Shown: piece after piece, positions 10,549 to 21,923 of the stretch
Layout of the letters: each line of letters opens with the position of its first letter
How positions within the stretch are numbered: position 1 is the first letter of the stretch
Assembly: GCA_029449245.1 (NCBI GenBank)
Contig: JANATF010000004.1
Span: forward strand, 2,790,001-2,854,000
DNA: 64,000 bases
Direction of reading: 5' to 3'
From: Mortierella alpina
Taxonomy: Eukaryota > Mortierellomycota > Mortierellomycetes > Mortierellales > Mortierellaceae
Notes under the pieces: generated by a model
What the model was told of the DNA's origin: nothing
The model's database searches: none
Seen by the model: the letters and a program-made list of their open reading frames with translations, nothing else
Made by a program: the position numbers and the translations under genes

Positions 10549-11844
10549 ATGGAGAAGCAAGAAGTTTCCGAAATGTACGAGGTCTCCAGCGTCCACAGTG
10601 ACAAGGAGTCTGTCGCCGTCGATCTCTTGGCTGAGAGACCCGAGCAGGGATCCAACTTTCTTGCCTATGCCAACGTCGTCTGCGTTGTCGCAGGTACCGG
10701 AACCCTCGGTCTCCCTTACGCTCTTAGGATGGGTGGCTGGATCGGAGTCGGCATTCTGTTGCTCTCCTTGGTCATGTCCATCTACACGGCCATCCTCCTC
10801 ATGAAGTGCCTTTACTACAACGGCAAGTACCGTCTCTCGTCCTACCAGGAGATCGGTCGCCACGCTTTTGGCAAGCCTGGTTTGATCGCTGTCTGGTTCT
10901 TTCACACCTCGATCGTCATCGGTGCCCCAGTCATGTATCTGATCTTGTCCGGAACTGAGATGGCTGGTCTCGTCCCTAGCGCTGGTCTCAGCGTCAAGGT
11001 CTGGATCTGGATCTGCGCTGCCATTGTTGCCGTTCCCTTTGTCGCCATGAAGACCTTGAAGGAGGTCGCTGTCATGTCCGTCTTTGGTGCTCTCGCCACT
11101 GTTGTCCTCGTCATCGTCGCTGTCCGCGGCTCGATCATTGACATGAGCAACCCTACTTACACCAACGTCACTCACGAGAACGTCATCCTCGCCAACTTGC
11201 CCACCACCGTCGCCTCCATCTCCATCTGTTTCGGAGGCAACGTCGTCTACATGCACGTCGAGGAGGCTATGAGATACCCCAAGAGCTGGAACCGTGTCGT
11301 CGCCGCTGCCTTGGCCACCTGCTCCGTCCTTTACATCGCCACTGCCATCCCCGGTTACCTTACCTATGGTAGCGAAGCCAAGTCTCCCATTCTCGCCAAC
11401 TTGCCCGACGATGCCGTCACCAAGGCCGGAACCATTCTCATCATCATCCACGTCATCCTCGCTGCCCCCATCCTGTTGACCTCCTTCGCCTTGGAGTTTG
11501 AGCGTCTGGTTGATGTCACCGTTGCTCGTCGCGGCGTTGTCATGGAGCGTGCCTACCGCTCGGTTATCCGTCTCGCCATTGTCGGTGTCTGCGGTGCTAT
11601 CGCCTGCACTGTCCCTTACTTTGGTGAATTCTTGTCGCTTTTGGGCGCTCTCGGAAACTGCACCTTGATCTTTGTCCTCCCCATCCTTTGCTACTTCAAG
11701 TTGATCGGCTGGAGACAGCTGAAGCCTTACGAGTTGGTCTGGTGCGCTATCATTGTCATCATCGGTGTTATCAGCGCTGTAATTGGCAGTATCGATGCCA
11801 TCAAGGCCATCAAGGTCGCCTTCGACAACGACGCCAACAAGTAA
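10549..11844 (+). CDS. AAAP-family amino-acid transporter
   Basis: A single exon encodes 431 aa. After a hydrophilic N-terminus of about 35 residues, the sequence enters the first helix with 'V-V-A-G-T-G-T-L-G-L-P-Y-A', the hallmark of Aa_trans (AAAP) proteins. About eleven hydrophobic segments follow, with 'I-S-I-C-F-G-G-N-V-V-Y' in the middle. Relatives move neutral amino acids across the vacuolar or plasma membrane with protons; the location here is not decided by sequence. Codon use is strongly C-ending and clean, unlike most neighbours, which suggests high expression. That same bias keeps a long antisense frame open (10429-11973), which is a shadow. Confidence 0.9.
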   Translation: MEKQEVSEMYEVSSVHSDKESVAVDLLAERPEQGSNFLAYANVVCVVAGTGTLGLPYALRMGGWIGVGILLLSLVMSIYTAILLMKCLYYNGKYRLSSYQEIGRHAFGKPGLIAVWFFHTSIVIGAPVMYLILSGTEMAGLVPSAGLSVKVWIWICAAIVAVPFVAMKTLKEVAVMSVFGALATVVLVIVAVRGSIIDMSNPTYTNVTHENVILANLPTTVASISICFGGNVVYMHVEEAMRYPKSWNRVVAAALATCSVLYIATAIPGYLTYGSEAKSPILANLPDDAVTKAGTILIIIHVILAAPILLTSFALEFERLVDVTVARRGVVMERAYRSVIRLAIVGVCGAIACTVPYFGEFLSLLGALGNCTLIFVLPILCYFKLIGWRQLKPYELVWCAIIVIIGVISAVIGSIDAIKAIKVAFDNDANK

Positions 11845-12118
11845 AGAGTGAGCAACCTTGCGCTGCCCTTCACTCTCCTTTTTGTATAATATATCCAAAA
11901 CTCCCCCTTTCAACAGGGCGATTCTTCCTCTCAAGCCCACTGTACAATAGAACGCTACCAATATATAGAGCACTCATTCCTAGAGAAATATGGCTTTCAA
12001 TACAATAGTCCGAACCCAAACACAAAACGATATTGTCTGCAGCAGTTGAATAATTGGATCATTTTTGTATTGTCATCAAGTTCTTCGCATTATCAAAAAA
12101 AAGTCATTGAAGATGTCC

Positions 12119-13532
12119 CTAAGCTGCAGCCAGGGCCATATTTCGTAGCACTTCGAATCCCGCAGTAGTTAAAACAACATTAGGTGCAGTCAAGAGAATG
12201 CGTGGGCCAAGTCCGCGTAAAATCGATCTAGGAAATCTCAATTGGAAGGCTCTGCTTGTAGCCTTGTCGCACCCGTTGCTGATCAGAGACCGTCGTGACA
12301 TGGGTGTAGAGGTTTGTGGTGCCGCCGTTGTACGCACTGTGGATTCTTTCGTGAGGGTATTGACTGTAGTCGGGGCTATTCTCGCGGTCAGGGTCGTGTT
12401 TGTAGTCGTGCTCGTGTGGGTGGTGATACTCGTATGCTGGGTTTGTTGTCTTGCGAAAAGTGTATTGCCGATGCTTATCGTAGGGTAGGATGCAGGTGCT
12501 GATGGAGCTCTCAGCGCAGGCGACGCTGTCTTGCTATGGACTGCGGCTGGATCAGGCGATGTATTATGGTGTGTGGCAGAAGATGAGGTTGATGAAGGGC
12601 TAGAGTGGCAGTAGAGGAGCTCCTTGAAGTGCTTTGTGAGAGCGGACGCAGTATGACAAACTGTGGAAGAGATGGCGACCGCACCGGCGACGCAGCTCAT
12701 GTAGGTGCCCAAGCCCATTGGTGATGCCGTTGGTGATGGTGTACCCTCCGTTAGTGGTCTGTGTCCTCGCTGCAAGGCACAGTTTCCGTTCCTGAATCCA
12801 CCTGCAGGGTCCTGTGACGCATAAAAATACCTGCGTGCCAGCTGCTTGAGTTGTTCATATACAGCAAAGTACAACATTGTGTAAGGCAGCAACGCCCTCA
12901 ATGTGGTGCCGTAATCCGACCAAAGACTCAGAACACCCCCTCCCCTGGCAGACGACTGACACACCAGCCTCGCAAGGCGAAAGGCGTGCTTGAAGGAGAG
13001 GGGTTTCTGAGAAAGGTGATAGGACTGGAGTGAATTCAGCTTGGTCATGGGCGCCCAAAGAATAGTTCCTGCAGCCTTGGCCATCATGCCGCTGATTAAA
13101 TGATTCTCAAAGTGGTGGAGGTGAAAGCGTGGGAGCTGTAATGCGGTGGCTACATCGGCCTGTCCATGCTTGGCGGCATCGTAGGTTGAGAGAAAGAATG
13201 CGAGCGCGGGGACGTTGATGAGAGCAAAAGAAACACCGCGGTATGTCTTCTGGAGAATCAAGATGAGTTCTCGAGGGGTATAGTGTCGACGAGGGCGGTA
13301 GTGTGCTGCATGCTGCTGGCATTGCTGTGGAGGTTTGTTGGCAGTGTGATGCCTAATGTGTTCCACTGGATTGTTCAAAGTCGCACAGGACGTCAGGAGC
13401 CACGACAAACAAATTCAGGGACAAAAAGCACAGAGCACAACAAATAGGAATATTACAAGGGTGGATCAAGAATCGTGCACACAGCGCCGCTGCGGCGGAC
13501 GTCCTGAGGTTGACAGATGCATCGCTGGGCAT
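12119..13532 (-). CDS. divergent mitochondrial carrier family (SLC25) protein
   Basis: Two exons on the minus strand, 13532-13457 and 13365-12119, encode 440 aa; the 91-nt intron is GTAATA...CCAG. Exon 1 ends in 'A-L-C-A-R-F-L-I-H-P' and exon 2 continues 'L-E-H-I-R', so splicing rebuilds the first carrier signature P-x-[DE]-x-x-[KR]. Later parts match carrier helices: 'Y-R-G-V-S-F-A-L-I-N-V-P', 'I-L-W-A-P-M' and, at the end, 'R-G-L-G-P-R-I-L-L-T-A-P-N'. The second signature is degenerate and the third is not obvious. About 150 residues rich in Ser, Thr, His and Pro (roughly residues 240-390) are inserted before the last helices. The substrate cannot be predicted. Confidence 0.75.
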
Positions 13533-14147
13533 GGCCTCTCACGATTGATGGAGGGTGCTGGAGGTGTTTTGGCACGGTCCGATATCCTGCAGGCTGTTTT
13601 CTCTTATATGCAAGGCCGATGATATGAGGACGGCCCTGCATTCGACAAAGTGCTTGCTGGGGCCAAGGAACGAAAAGGGAGGAGTCGGAGGTTCAGAGCA
13701 ATGACAGGAAGAAGAAAAAGGAGATCGAAGACGAGGGACCCCAAACTCTCGAAAAAACAAATAATACGAAAGGTGAGCAAGTGCGGAGGTTGGAGCTGGG
13801 ACGGCGGCTGTTCACTCGGGCGAAGATTGCTCTGAAAAGGAGGCCGTGTATAAGTAGAGTATTGACTCACTCAGTCGACGCTTGTTCTATTGTCACTCTC
13901 CTTGCAAACTATACTCCTCTGTCCAGCTTAACGTTACCGAAACGCATCCGCTCTTATCACTTTTTTTTTTCACACTTTCATATTTTGATGAAAGCAACTA
14001 GCCGCGAGATGTGTCAGTGCATATGCGTGGGCCGAGGCACGGCACTAAGCCCATGCTACGTCACCGGACCTCTTTGTGCGTATTCATTGCAAATCCCTTC
14101 AAAAGGCAGGCGAGCTGAGCACGCGTGCAGTGAACACCACTTTCAAG
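13533..14147. other. shared promoter region of carrier and Heh1 genes
   Basis: A 615-bp divergent intergenic region between the carrier (minus) and the nuclear-envelope gene (plus). A TATA-like TATAAG lies near 13848. No gene is seen in it. Confidence 0.5.
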
Positions 14148-16911
14148 ATGCCACCCAAGGAGCCCCCTCACTACCTACACCCGGATTTCGATCCGTGGAC
14201 GCTGAAGATGGATCAGATTCGCGAGATTCTGATTCAGCATCACGTCAGGACACCGACCGGGATTGTCAAAAAGCAGCAGCTCGTGGATCTCTTTAACGAA
14301 AACATCAAACCGCAGGTCCCCGAATTGAAAGACGCGGAAAAGAAACTCGACGCCGAGGAGCACAAGGAGAAGCCTTCCACTCCAAAAGCGCGTCAGCCCC
14401 GCCGAACCAAGACCGAGGAAAAGCTGGTGGAAGAGCCCCCCCTGATCAAACCTGCCCGCATTAGACGGGCCAGCAGCAAAGCGAGACTGAATGCGGAGGA
14501 GTCAGTCGAGGTGGTGTGTGATGTGACACCTGAGAACCCTACGCCACAGAGACATATGGGTACGAGTTCTTATCACTGATCTTGTTTTTGGACGCGTTAA
14601 TTGTTGTAGGTCGTGCCCAAGCCAAAGCGAAGCAACAGTCGCGTCAAAGCTTCTCCCGTCAAAAGCGATGCGGAATCCAGCACGGCAGAACCCGTTAGGG
14701 GCCGAAGGCCTCGCAAGGCAAGCGTGGAGAGTGAGGACGATTATGCCCCCAAAACAAAGGTACGGTCTCATGAATAAGAGGGAGAGTATACCGCTGGCCT
14801 CACTGTGGACCAGATGGTTCCTGGTAAATAATCTCGTCGCTAACAATGCTCAATTCCTTCATAGTCTCCAAAAGCAGGGGCAAAGGTTAAGAAGGCAAAG
14901 GACGACAATTTCTCGGATGAAAATCCTTTCCAAAGTGGATCGGAGCGTGGACGCTCGACATCCCGCGACACCACCCGATCCCGTTCTCGATCTCGCCAAT
15001 CAACCAAGAGGACGCCCAAGGCGAATGATAAGACACCAACACGCGACAGCGCCTTCAAAGTTCCAGCACAGCCCGCCTTTTCGAAGTTCATGCACGCACC
15101 TCCCAAAGACATGGGTGACGAGTCATCATCTCGCACTTCATCCGCCCTCTCGCGCGCCAGAAGGTTCTCAACCTCTGAGATTCCATCACCAAAGCCGTTG
15201 CACTTGACTTCGTCGCAGTCCGAGATCCACGAGTTTCTTGAAAAGGTCCGCCGTAACCTGACCCCCATCTGGATTGCACTCGGCGCAATTACCTTGGTAT
15301 ATGGTGTATGGTATCGACAGACAAGAATCGAGGTCGGCTTTTGCACTCCTACGAGTGACCTTGCCGCAAGGGCAGGAGGTACGCAATCTAGGGTGATAAC
15401 ATTGTCATTTAATTATTCCTGCCCTACTTACACACCATCGCATATGTGTGATGTTGCATGACGCATAGGCTGGTTTTATCCTTCCTGCATTCCGTGTCCG
15501 GACCATGCCACTTGTGAGCGTCCAGATGTCGAACCCGTGTGCCCTCCAGAGTACATACTGAAGCCACAGCTCTTGAGTTTCGGAAACCTACTCCCTCTCT
15601 CTCCAGTCTGCGTGTTGAACAAAGCCAAGGCATACCAGAGCCTTCAAGTTGCAGATGCTGCCGAGAAACTGTTGCATCTCCACGCCGGAAAAATCGAATG
15701 CAGCATGACCAGGGATTCAGTGCCCAAAGACAGCATCGAGTACAAAGCTCGTCGTGGTGCATCGATACTCGAACTCCGGAAACAGTTGGAGCAATTGAAG
15801 GATGTACGTTCTCATGTCAGGAATTCTGATATAATCACGCATCATGAAAGCCATGACTAACAGTACCACACTGCTGAATATTTCTTTTTAGGCCAATGTA
15901 TCTCAAGATGATTTTACTCAGTACTGGGATCGTGCTTTGAGAGAACTGCGTAGACGATCGGACAAGGTTGTGTTTGAAACCGGCTTGGCTGGGTAAGCCC
16001 GACATTGTCTCGAATCTACAATTTGCACAATGCGTGCCCTCTGGGGCCACACTTCCCCTTTAAATTGACACAGCTCATTTTTGTCATTCAATGGTCATTG
16101 TGATAGAGAGGAGCGCATCCGATCGCTGAGGCCTAGAAAGTCGTTGGGTTGCCGACTCCGTCAGCTCCTTGTTGGCTGGATCGTTGAGTTCAAGTTCTTT
16201 TTGTTTGGTGTGTATTAGAGCGGTTCTGATGCTGTCAATTTGATTGCGAGCCAGCCTGTCCTTGGTGACACACCTAGTCTAACCCTATCGCGTGTGATAC
16301 TCTCTCTCTCTCTCTCTTCGGTTTTCCCAGCCTTACTTTCGAGCGTTCTCGGAGGATTCTACGTCCGTTCGTACATGGAGCGGAGACAGAAAGAGGTCAA
16401 GATTGTCAACGGGCTGGTTCAAAACGTCTTAGCAAAGCTCTCGGACCAGGCGCATTACTTTTACGTTGACCCTGTCATCTATCCTGAGCCCTGGCTGTCG
16501 GACGCCCACCTGCGAGATGCGCTTTTGGCCGATGTTCATTCGCCAGCTCGGCGACAAGAAATCTGGCAGAAGGTCCATACGATCGTGGAGAATAACGCCA
16601 ATGTCCGTGCTAACGATGAGGATATGCGAGGAGAGGTGCACAGGACCTGGGAGTGGGTGGGTGCCTCTGGCGTACTCGGTCAGCAGCATCAGCAACCTCG
16701 TCACCAGGAGGTCGCGCCAGCAGGAAGCAGCACAGGATTTGCAATCCCCACAGTGAAGCGTGGGCGTGGAAGACCTCCCAAGGTTCCACCAAGAGTGGGT
16801 GCCCATGGCAGCTTCTTTGGAATGACTCGCCAGGACTCGGAGTATATGAACCCTGAGAACTCATTGTACCCCTCGCTTTCACAAGAGTACCAGACCTTCT
16901 CGCAGGAGTAG
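14148..16911 (+). CDS. inner nuclear membrane protein Heh1/Src1 (LEM/HeH, MSC domain)
   Basis: Seven exons: 14148 to about 14513, 14610-14759, 14865-15378, 15469-15803, 15892-15992, 16107-16207, 16331-16911; about 715 aa. Residues 8-55 form a HeH/LEM-like fold ('L-H-P-D-F-D-P-W-T-L', 'G-I-V-K-K-Q-Q-L-V-D-L-F'). A Ser/Arg/Lys-rich nucleoplasmic region with 'F-S-D-E-N-P-F-Q' leads to the first membrane helix in exon 3 ('P-I-W-I-A-L-G-A-I-T-L-V'). A Cys-bearing lumenal part (exon 4) is followed by a second helix at the start of exon 7 and the Man1-Src1-C winged-helix domain. The tail carries an AT-hook-like 'K-R-G-R-G-R-P-P-K'. Homologues tether chromatin and help nuclear pore quality control. 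The exon 1/2 junction is unsettled: the best donor by sequence (14560) breaks the frame, while weak donors at 14511 or 14514 keep it. Confidence 0.85.
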
Positions 16912-17110
16912 AGGGGCGTGGCCTGGATTTCTCACAGAGAAAAAAACAAAAACGAAAAAAAGAAATGTCGCGTCGCACTGCTTTCAGATCGCTTCTATAT
17001 ATTACGTCTGTCCCAACTATCACAATAAAAGTCTTATCTTAAAGTGCGCAATAGCCATGGTTGATGTTGGATTGTTTTTGGTTTTCTTATTATAATAATG
17101 AGGACAATCA

Positions 17111-18283
17111 CTAGTTGAATTTTGCAGCCTTCTTGACCGCGGCAGCATCGAGGGTTAGTGCTGGTGCAAACCCCTTCCAGAGATAGACTGAGGGTTGCAA
17201 TCCCTTGGCGATATAGTGCTGGAAGGCGATGAGTAGCGTAGAAAAGTAGACACCAGTGATGGAACAGACGTGCCACCACGCATGGAATTGCGGGTTCCAT
17301 TTCAAGACCGAGTTGGGTCCAACGCCATTGACGAATTCGCACAGGTGCAGATCGATCAACCAGATAGTCACTGCGAATGCATAGACGCCCAAGCTGCGCT
17401 GGATCAGCCAACTCGAGTCGTTCTGACCATTCTTCGTGCGCGCCAGAATCAGAGGTTTCTGTTGGCGATGTAAGATACTGGCGTAATATATGATGATACA
17501 CTGCAGGACCCCAAACGAGGCTTGAAAGGTGTAGAACTGAACCTGACCGCCCGTAATTGAGACAAAGACCGTCGTCAAGGCTACAATGGAGGTACAGAGT
17601 CGGGAGCATGTGAGCCTGGTGGGTTTGCAATGCTGTACGTCTCATGTGTACTCGACTGTTTGAACACATAGTGCACACAAATTAAAAAGCGACAACAGCA
17701 GTTTCTCTCTGCTCACTTACCAAGCCAGGTTGCAAGGCCGATAGGGAACCATTTGCCTTGAGGTCCATGCTTAGTCTCGACACACATAAATACCAAAGCG
17801 GTCGCAGCATAGATCATAGGCAGTTCATCTAATCCCATGGTACAAAAGTGTTAGGTCATGTCATGTCAAGTGTCAGCTCAATTTGAAATTCCTCGGCCGA
17901 TCCTCTTTACCTAGAAGCTGCATCTTGTGCCGCAGAGTTCCATGGAACAGCGTTGAGCCGAGCCCGACAATGCTGATTGTCCTGAAAGCGACCTTGAACC
18001 GGCGCTCCTTTGTTGGACAAAGATACAGACCGAGTTCTCCCAGCATGATGATAAAAAGACTGGAGATTGTATTCCAGAACCTAAGACAGAGCGAGAGAGA
18101 CAAAGAGAGTGGAGGTCAGTAGCCGTCAGAGCAGGACCTGTCAATGTCCATTGTGAGGAGGATGAATGTCGCTTACTCCGCGATATAGTAGGTGACCACA
18201 TAGTTGTTTTCACACCAATCCACAGAGGCTGTGTTTGGAGACCAGTAGCCGATCTGGTCGAAGGATGCTGTCGTCGGTGCCAT
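17111..18283 (-). CDS. alkaline ceramidase (YPC1/YDC1 family)
   Basis: Four exons on the minus strand, 18283-18177, 18080-17911, 17828-17721 and 17580-17111, encode 284 aa; all junctions keep phase. It is a seven-helix ER/Golgi enzyme that splits ceramide into a sphingoid base and a fatty acid. Family landmarks are the N-terminal 'G-Y-W-S-P-N-T-A-S-V-D-W-C-E-N-N-Y', 'S-T-L-F-H-G-T-L-R-H-K-M-Q-L-L-D-E' rebuilt across the exon 2/3 junction, and the C-terminal 'H-A-W-W-H' histidines. These Ser/His/Asp residues form the zinc site in the family. Length is normal for fungal members. Confidence 0.92.
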
Positions 18284-19061
18284 TGTCGAAACTGGATCCT
18301 ACTATGAGTGTCCGATTGCAAGAGAGAGAGAAGGCTGATAGAAAGCAAAGCGCAGTTGATGTGGGTGGAGTAAAGAGAAGAAAGAAGAGAGAGGCGTCAA
18401 GAGAACCTCGTGAGGTACGTGTGGTTTAAATAGTCGTCGTATAGTACCATACTAAGCCGTCTGTTCTCCATGAACCTTTTTTCCCTCCCGCTCTCAATTT
18501 TCTGAGCGACGCTTGAGAGAGGCATGTGCGAGTCTGTATGGGTCAGGTACACCGTCCTAGAGGGGTGCATATCCCCCCTTTGCGCAGAGAGAAGGCACGC
18601 TGTCGTCTGCCGGTCCTAAGCATCGTTTGTTGCGCAAGGCTCGTCGTTCTGGGTGTATTATTGGTAAAGAAAGATGACTAAGGTTCAGGGCCGAAAATGG
18701 CGATCGTCATCCAGGTCGCCCACGGGGGAGGGACAGACTGTGGATATTATGAACACATGCAGACGGACTTGCAGGGCCGAGCAAAAGAGCAATTCTCACT
18801 AGAGATGGCTCTACTCTCACTGGAGACAAGATGCACTTGGCATGGACTGTGTCACAATTGTCAAGGTTCGTTAGGCTGATTTTTTGGCACGGTTGAATTC
18901 TCCCTAATCGATAATCATGCCTCCCCCACACTTGCACTGACACCGGCACTGACACTGATACTGCTCAGCCCCGAACTGTCTCAATTCACATTCCTCCTCA
19001 GGTACGACTTTTTTTTTTGCCTTTGTTATTGAATCAGCAATTACTGTACATCGACTTTTAC
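18284..19061. other. intergenic, no supported gene
   Basis: 778 bp. It holds the ceramidase promoter and the downstream region of the Gcn5 gene. I see no gene. Confidence 0.6.
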
Positions 19062-21923
19062 TTATGCCTCTTTCCATTCCTTGAGCTTGTCCTTGAAGAC
19101 CTTCTCCAACTTGTTGGCGCATTTCACATAGGGTGTCGATTCACCGTTATACAGCCGACAGTTATCAAAAATCTTTCTGCAGTCCCGTGCAAAGTCATCC
19201 AAATTCTCGTACACATCCGCATCAACGTTCGACTCCAGAGTTGACAGATCTATTTCAACGCGAGTCAATGAGAAAACGGAGACACGTTAGTAAGTGGTTG
19301 CGTGAGCAAGAGCGCATGATTAGGATGCAAATGAATTCGTCTCAAAGTTCCTACCCATGGGATCCTTAATATAAGAGTAGTAGTCCGTTACAGCCTCCAC
19401 GTCGACAGGATGCAAAAATGGCCAGGACGATGCATCTTTGATGAGTTCTGCAACGATGTGTTTCATCGCGTTGTAATGTGGCCCGTGGACTGGAACACGC
19501 GGGGTTGTGTCCATTAGCGGATCCCAACCAGATTCCTCTATGAAAATCAAGTATTAGAAACAGGTTAGGCAGTGAGTAAGACCGTAGCAGTGTCATCCAG
19601 CCTCGGAACAGGTTTTTCTCTGGCAAACTTCGTGGTGGTCGTACTTATTCCCGGGACGGACATGGGGTCAACTCCTGCGATCCCGTTCTTAAAGTCCTGC
19701 AACCCTGAGTAGATGATGTGTGATTTGGATACTTCCTTGATCTTCGTGATCACAGCCTTAAGAAGACAAGAATATTCAACCGGTAGTCAGCATTATGCCC
19801 GTCAAGCGAAATGTAACCACCAATTAAAAGACAAAACTGCAGACTTTGCTACCTTCCGCTGTGTTTGTAGTAAGCTGTTGACCTCAAGATATTTGACCCG
19901 CGGAACCATGGTGCACTGCATGATGGTTCCGCCCTCGTAATCCTTGATGTAGCCCATCCATATTGACCGGTCCAGCGTGATTTCCTTTGTAAAGCCCTGT
20001 GATTATTTTGAAAGGATTGAAAATGAGTTGCGATTCCTGAGTGCTGCCATATCGCCAGTGCTATCATTTCATTCTTGGCAGTAGCAATAGTAGTGTTTGT
20101 CCATTACCTGCTTTTTGAAGTATCCAATAGCATAGTTATCGGCGTACGTCAAAAAATGCTGTACGTCCGTGTTCTCGGAGATGTAATCCTTGAGGTGGTT
20201 CATCAAATGAGAACCGTAACCTTTAACCTGTTCTGTCGACGTGATGGCACAAAAGACAATTTCAGCGAATTTGCGGTGGTTGAACGGTCGATATGTGATT
20301 CCACCCAGAACAATCAGTGGCGCCTTGACAATCGCCATGCTATAATGATTTCTGTTTAGAGGGAGAAGAACGAAAACAAAGAGCCCCTGGTTAGTTCAGG
20401 TATGTCCGGCCATCTGATGTATAACGTCTCCTCTAGCATCATCAAGCTGCAGCTTACCGGTCGTAGACTAAACGGGCAATGTATTCCCTCGGCATTTTGG
20501 GCAATTGCTTTTGAAATAGATTCTTCATGCCCGTCAAGAGGATCATGGAATCTCGTGTTCCATCGTTTGTAAATACACGAAATTCGATCAATCCTTGCCG
20601 CTCTTCGATAACTGCTGGTTTCTCTTTTTTGATCGGAACCTATGTTGCCAAACATGGTGAGAACAATAGGTGTCATTACGTATCCAGTGTTTGCGATCAC
20701 GACAGGTCCGGCTGCCTCAAACTGAGCCGACAGTATACTTGCCTCGTCCTCATCGTCCTGAACTTGGGCTGCAATCTTCTCAGCTGATTCATCCGCGTCA
20801 TTCGCTTGCTCGCCTTCATTTTCCGAATTCCCAAGTTCACCATTCGCAGGCTGTGCGGGGTCATGCTCATCATCAGCTTCGATTTTGATCCGCTTTGATT
20901 CCCGTGCTGTAGTACCATCTTCTGAATGCTCCGTTTGACCATGTTTGACGGGTCCATCTGTATCTGTATCTGTGATGTCCATGGGCGACGTTCGTCTTGA
21001 AACAACTTCTGCAGATTCCGATCGAATGGCGTGAGCCTCCCCATTGATAGCTGTGCCTAGAAAAGAAAGAAAGGGGGTTATCACGTTGTTCATCGGGCCT
21101 CCGCTGTTATGAGAGGTAGCAGCGGTTGGTTAAGCATACCATTCGCCTTTCCATTCTGAGTATGTTCAGAGTCGTCGTCAGTTGTATCTCTAGGGACAAT
21201 TTGCCTGAGGGGAAGAAAAGGTTGAGGTTGGTGAATAAATGGTGAATGGCGTCTTCATCACCCAAGTCCAATGTTGTCTATGAACAACGCAGTGGGTATC
21301 GTACTTCCGTAGTGAAGCAATGTCCTCGTCGTCGTAGTCAAAATCAAGCAGCTTCCCTTTGTCCTATGGATTGAACAATGCCGTCGGGCATCTTGTTAGT
21401 GGGGCGCCTCTTCCATATGTGTGTGCTGCTGACTATCGATATATCCTTCGACTTAGTGCGTTACCTGCAGCAGTTCATCTCTCCGAAATGCCGCCCTGAG
21501 CCGTCGTTCAAACTCCTCACCAGCCCAAGGGCCTCCGTGGCAACTCAGTTTGTGTCCGCAGGCACAAGTGTCGACTCGGCCAGGCATCCCAGGGGGTTTA
21601 GGCCGCCATCCCTGACAGTCGCATTGAGCATGGGTCTCGTCCGGGGATGCTCCTGTTGTACTGTCTGCAGATGTGTCGCTGGGTGTACAGGGACAGCTTC
21701 TGCCGATCTTCATCATGCGCTCGCTCATGGACAGCTTAGCTGAATCCTTGTCCGCTGGAGGATAGCTGAGGCCATTGGCGACCACTGGCGGCTGTGTTGG
21801 CACACTGTCTGCCGCCATGTCGCCATTCTCCACAAGATCCTTTTCTTCGTCCGGTGGCGATGGCTGCTGTTGCTGTTGCTGCTGTTGCTGTGCTTTGTCG
21901 TGCGGGTCTTGCGTCTGATCCAT
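19062..21923 (-). CDS. GCN5: histone acetyltransferase Gcn5 (KAT2)
   Basis: Ten exons on the minus strand: 21923-21465, 21363-21305, 21204-21140, 21056 to about 20701, 20639-20458, 20351-20108, 19996-19853, 19756-19645, 19537-19355, 19249-19062; about 663 aa. The GNAT core shows the catalytic Glu in 'F-A-E-I-V-F-C-A-I', the acetyl-CoA loop '[10 protein letters not shown]' and '[14 protein letters not shown]'. The bromodomain follows with 'W-P-F-L-H-P-V', 'Y-Y-S-Y-I-K-D-P-M' and the acetyl-lysine-binding Asn in 'C-R-L-Y-N'. It is the catalytic subunit of SAGA/ADA. The N-terminus has a nine-Gln run and a Cys cluster (C-D-C-Q-G-W, then C-A-C-G-H) that resembles part of the animal PCAF N-terminal domain. 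The exon 4 donor is uncertain (20700, 20703 or 20679 all keep phase). Confidence 0.93.

Noticed and set aside
10429-11973. 514-codon frame on the minus strand opposite the amino-acid transporter
   Set aside because: It is a shadow of the strongly biased codon use of the sense gene; the peptide is Asp/Gly/Glu-rich with no domain, and the sense strand has a clear AAAP protein.
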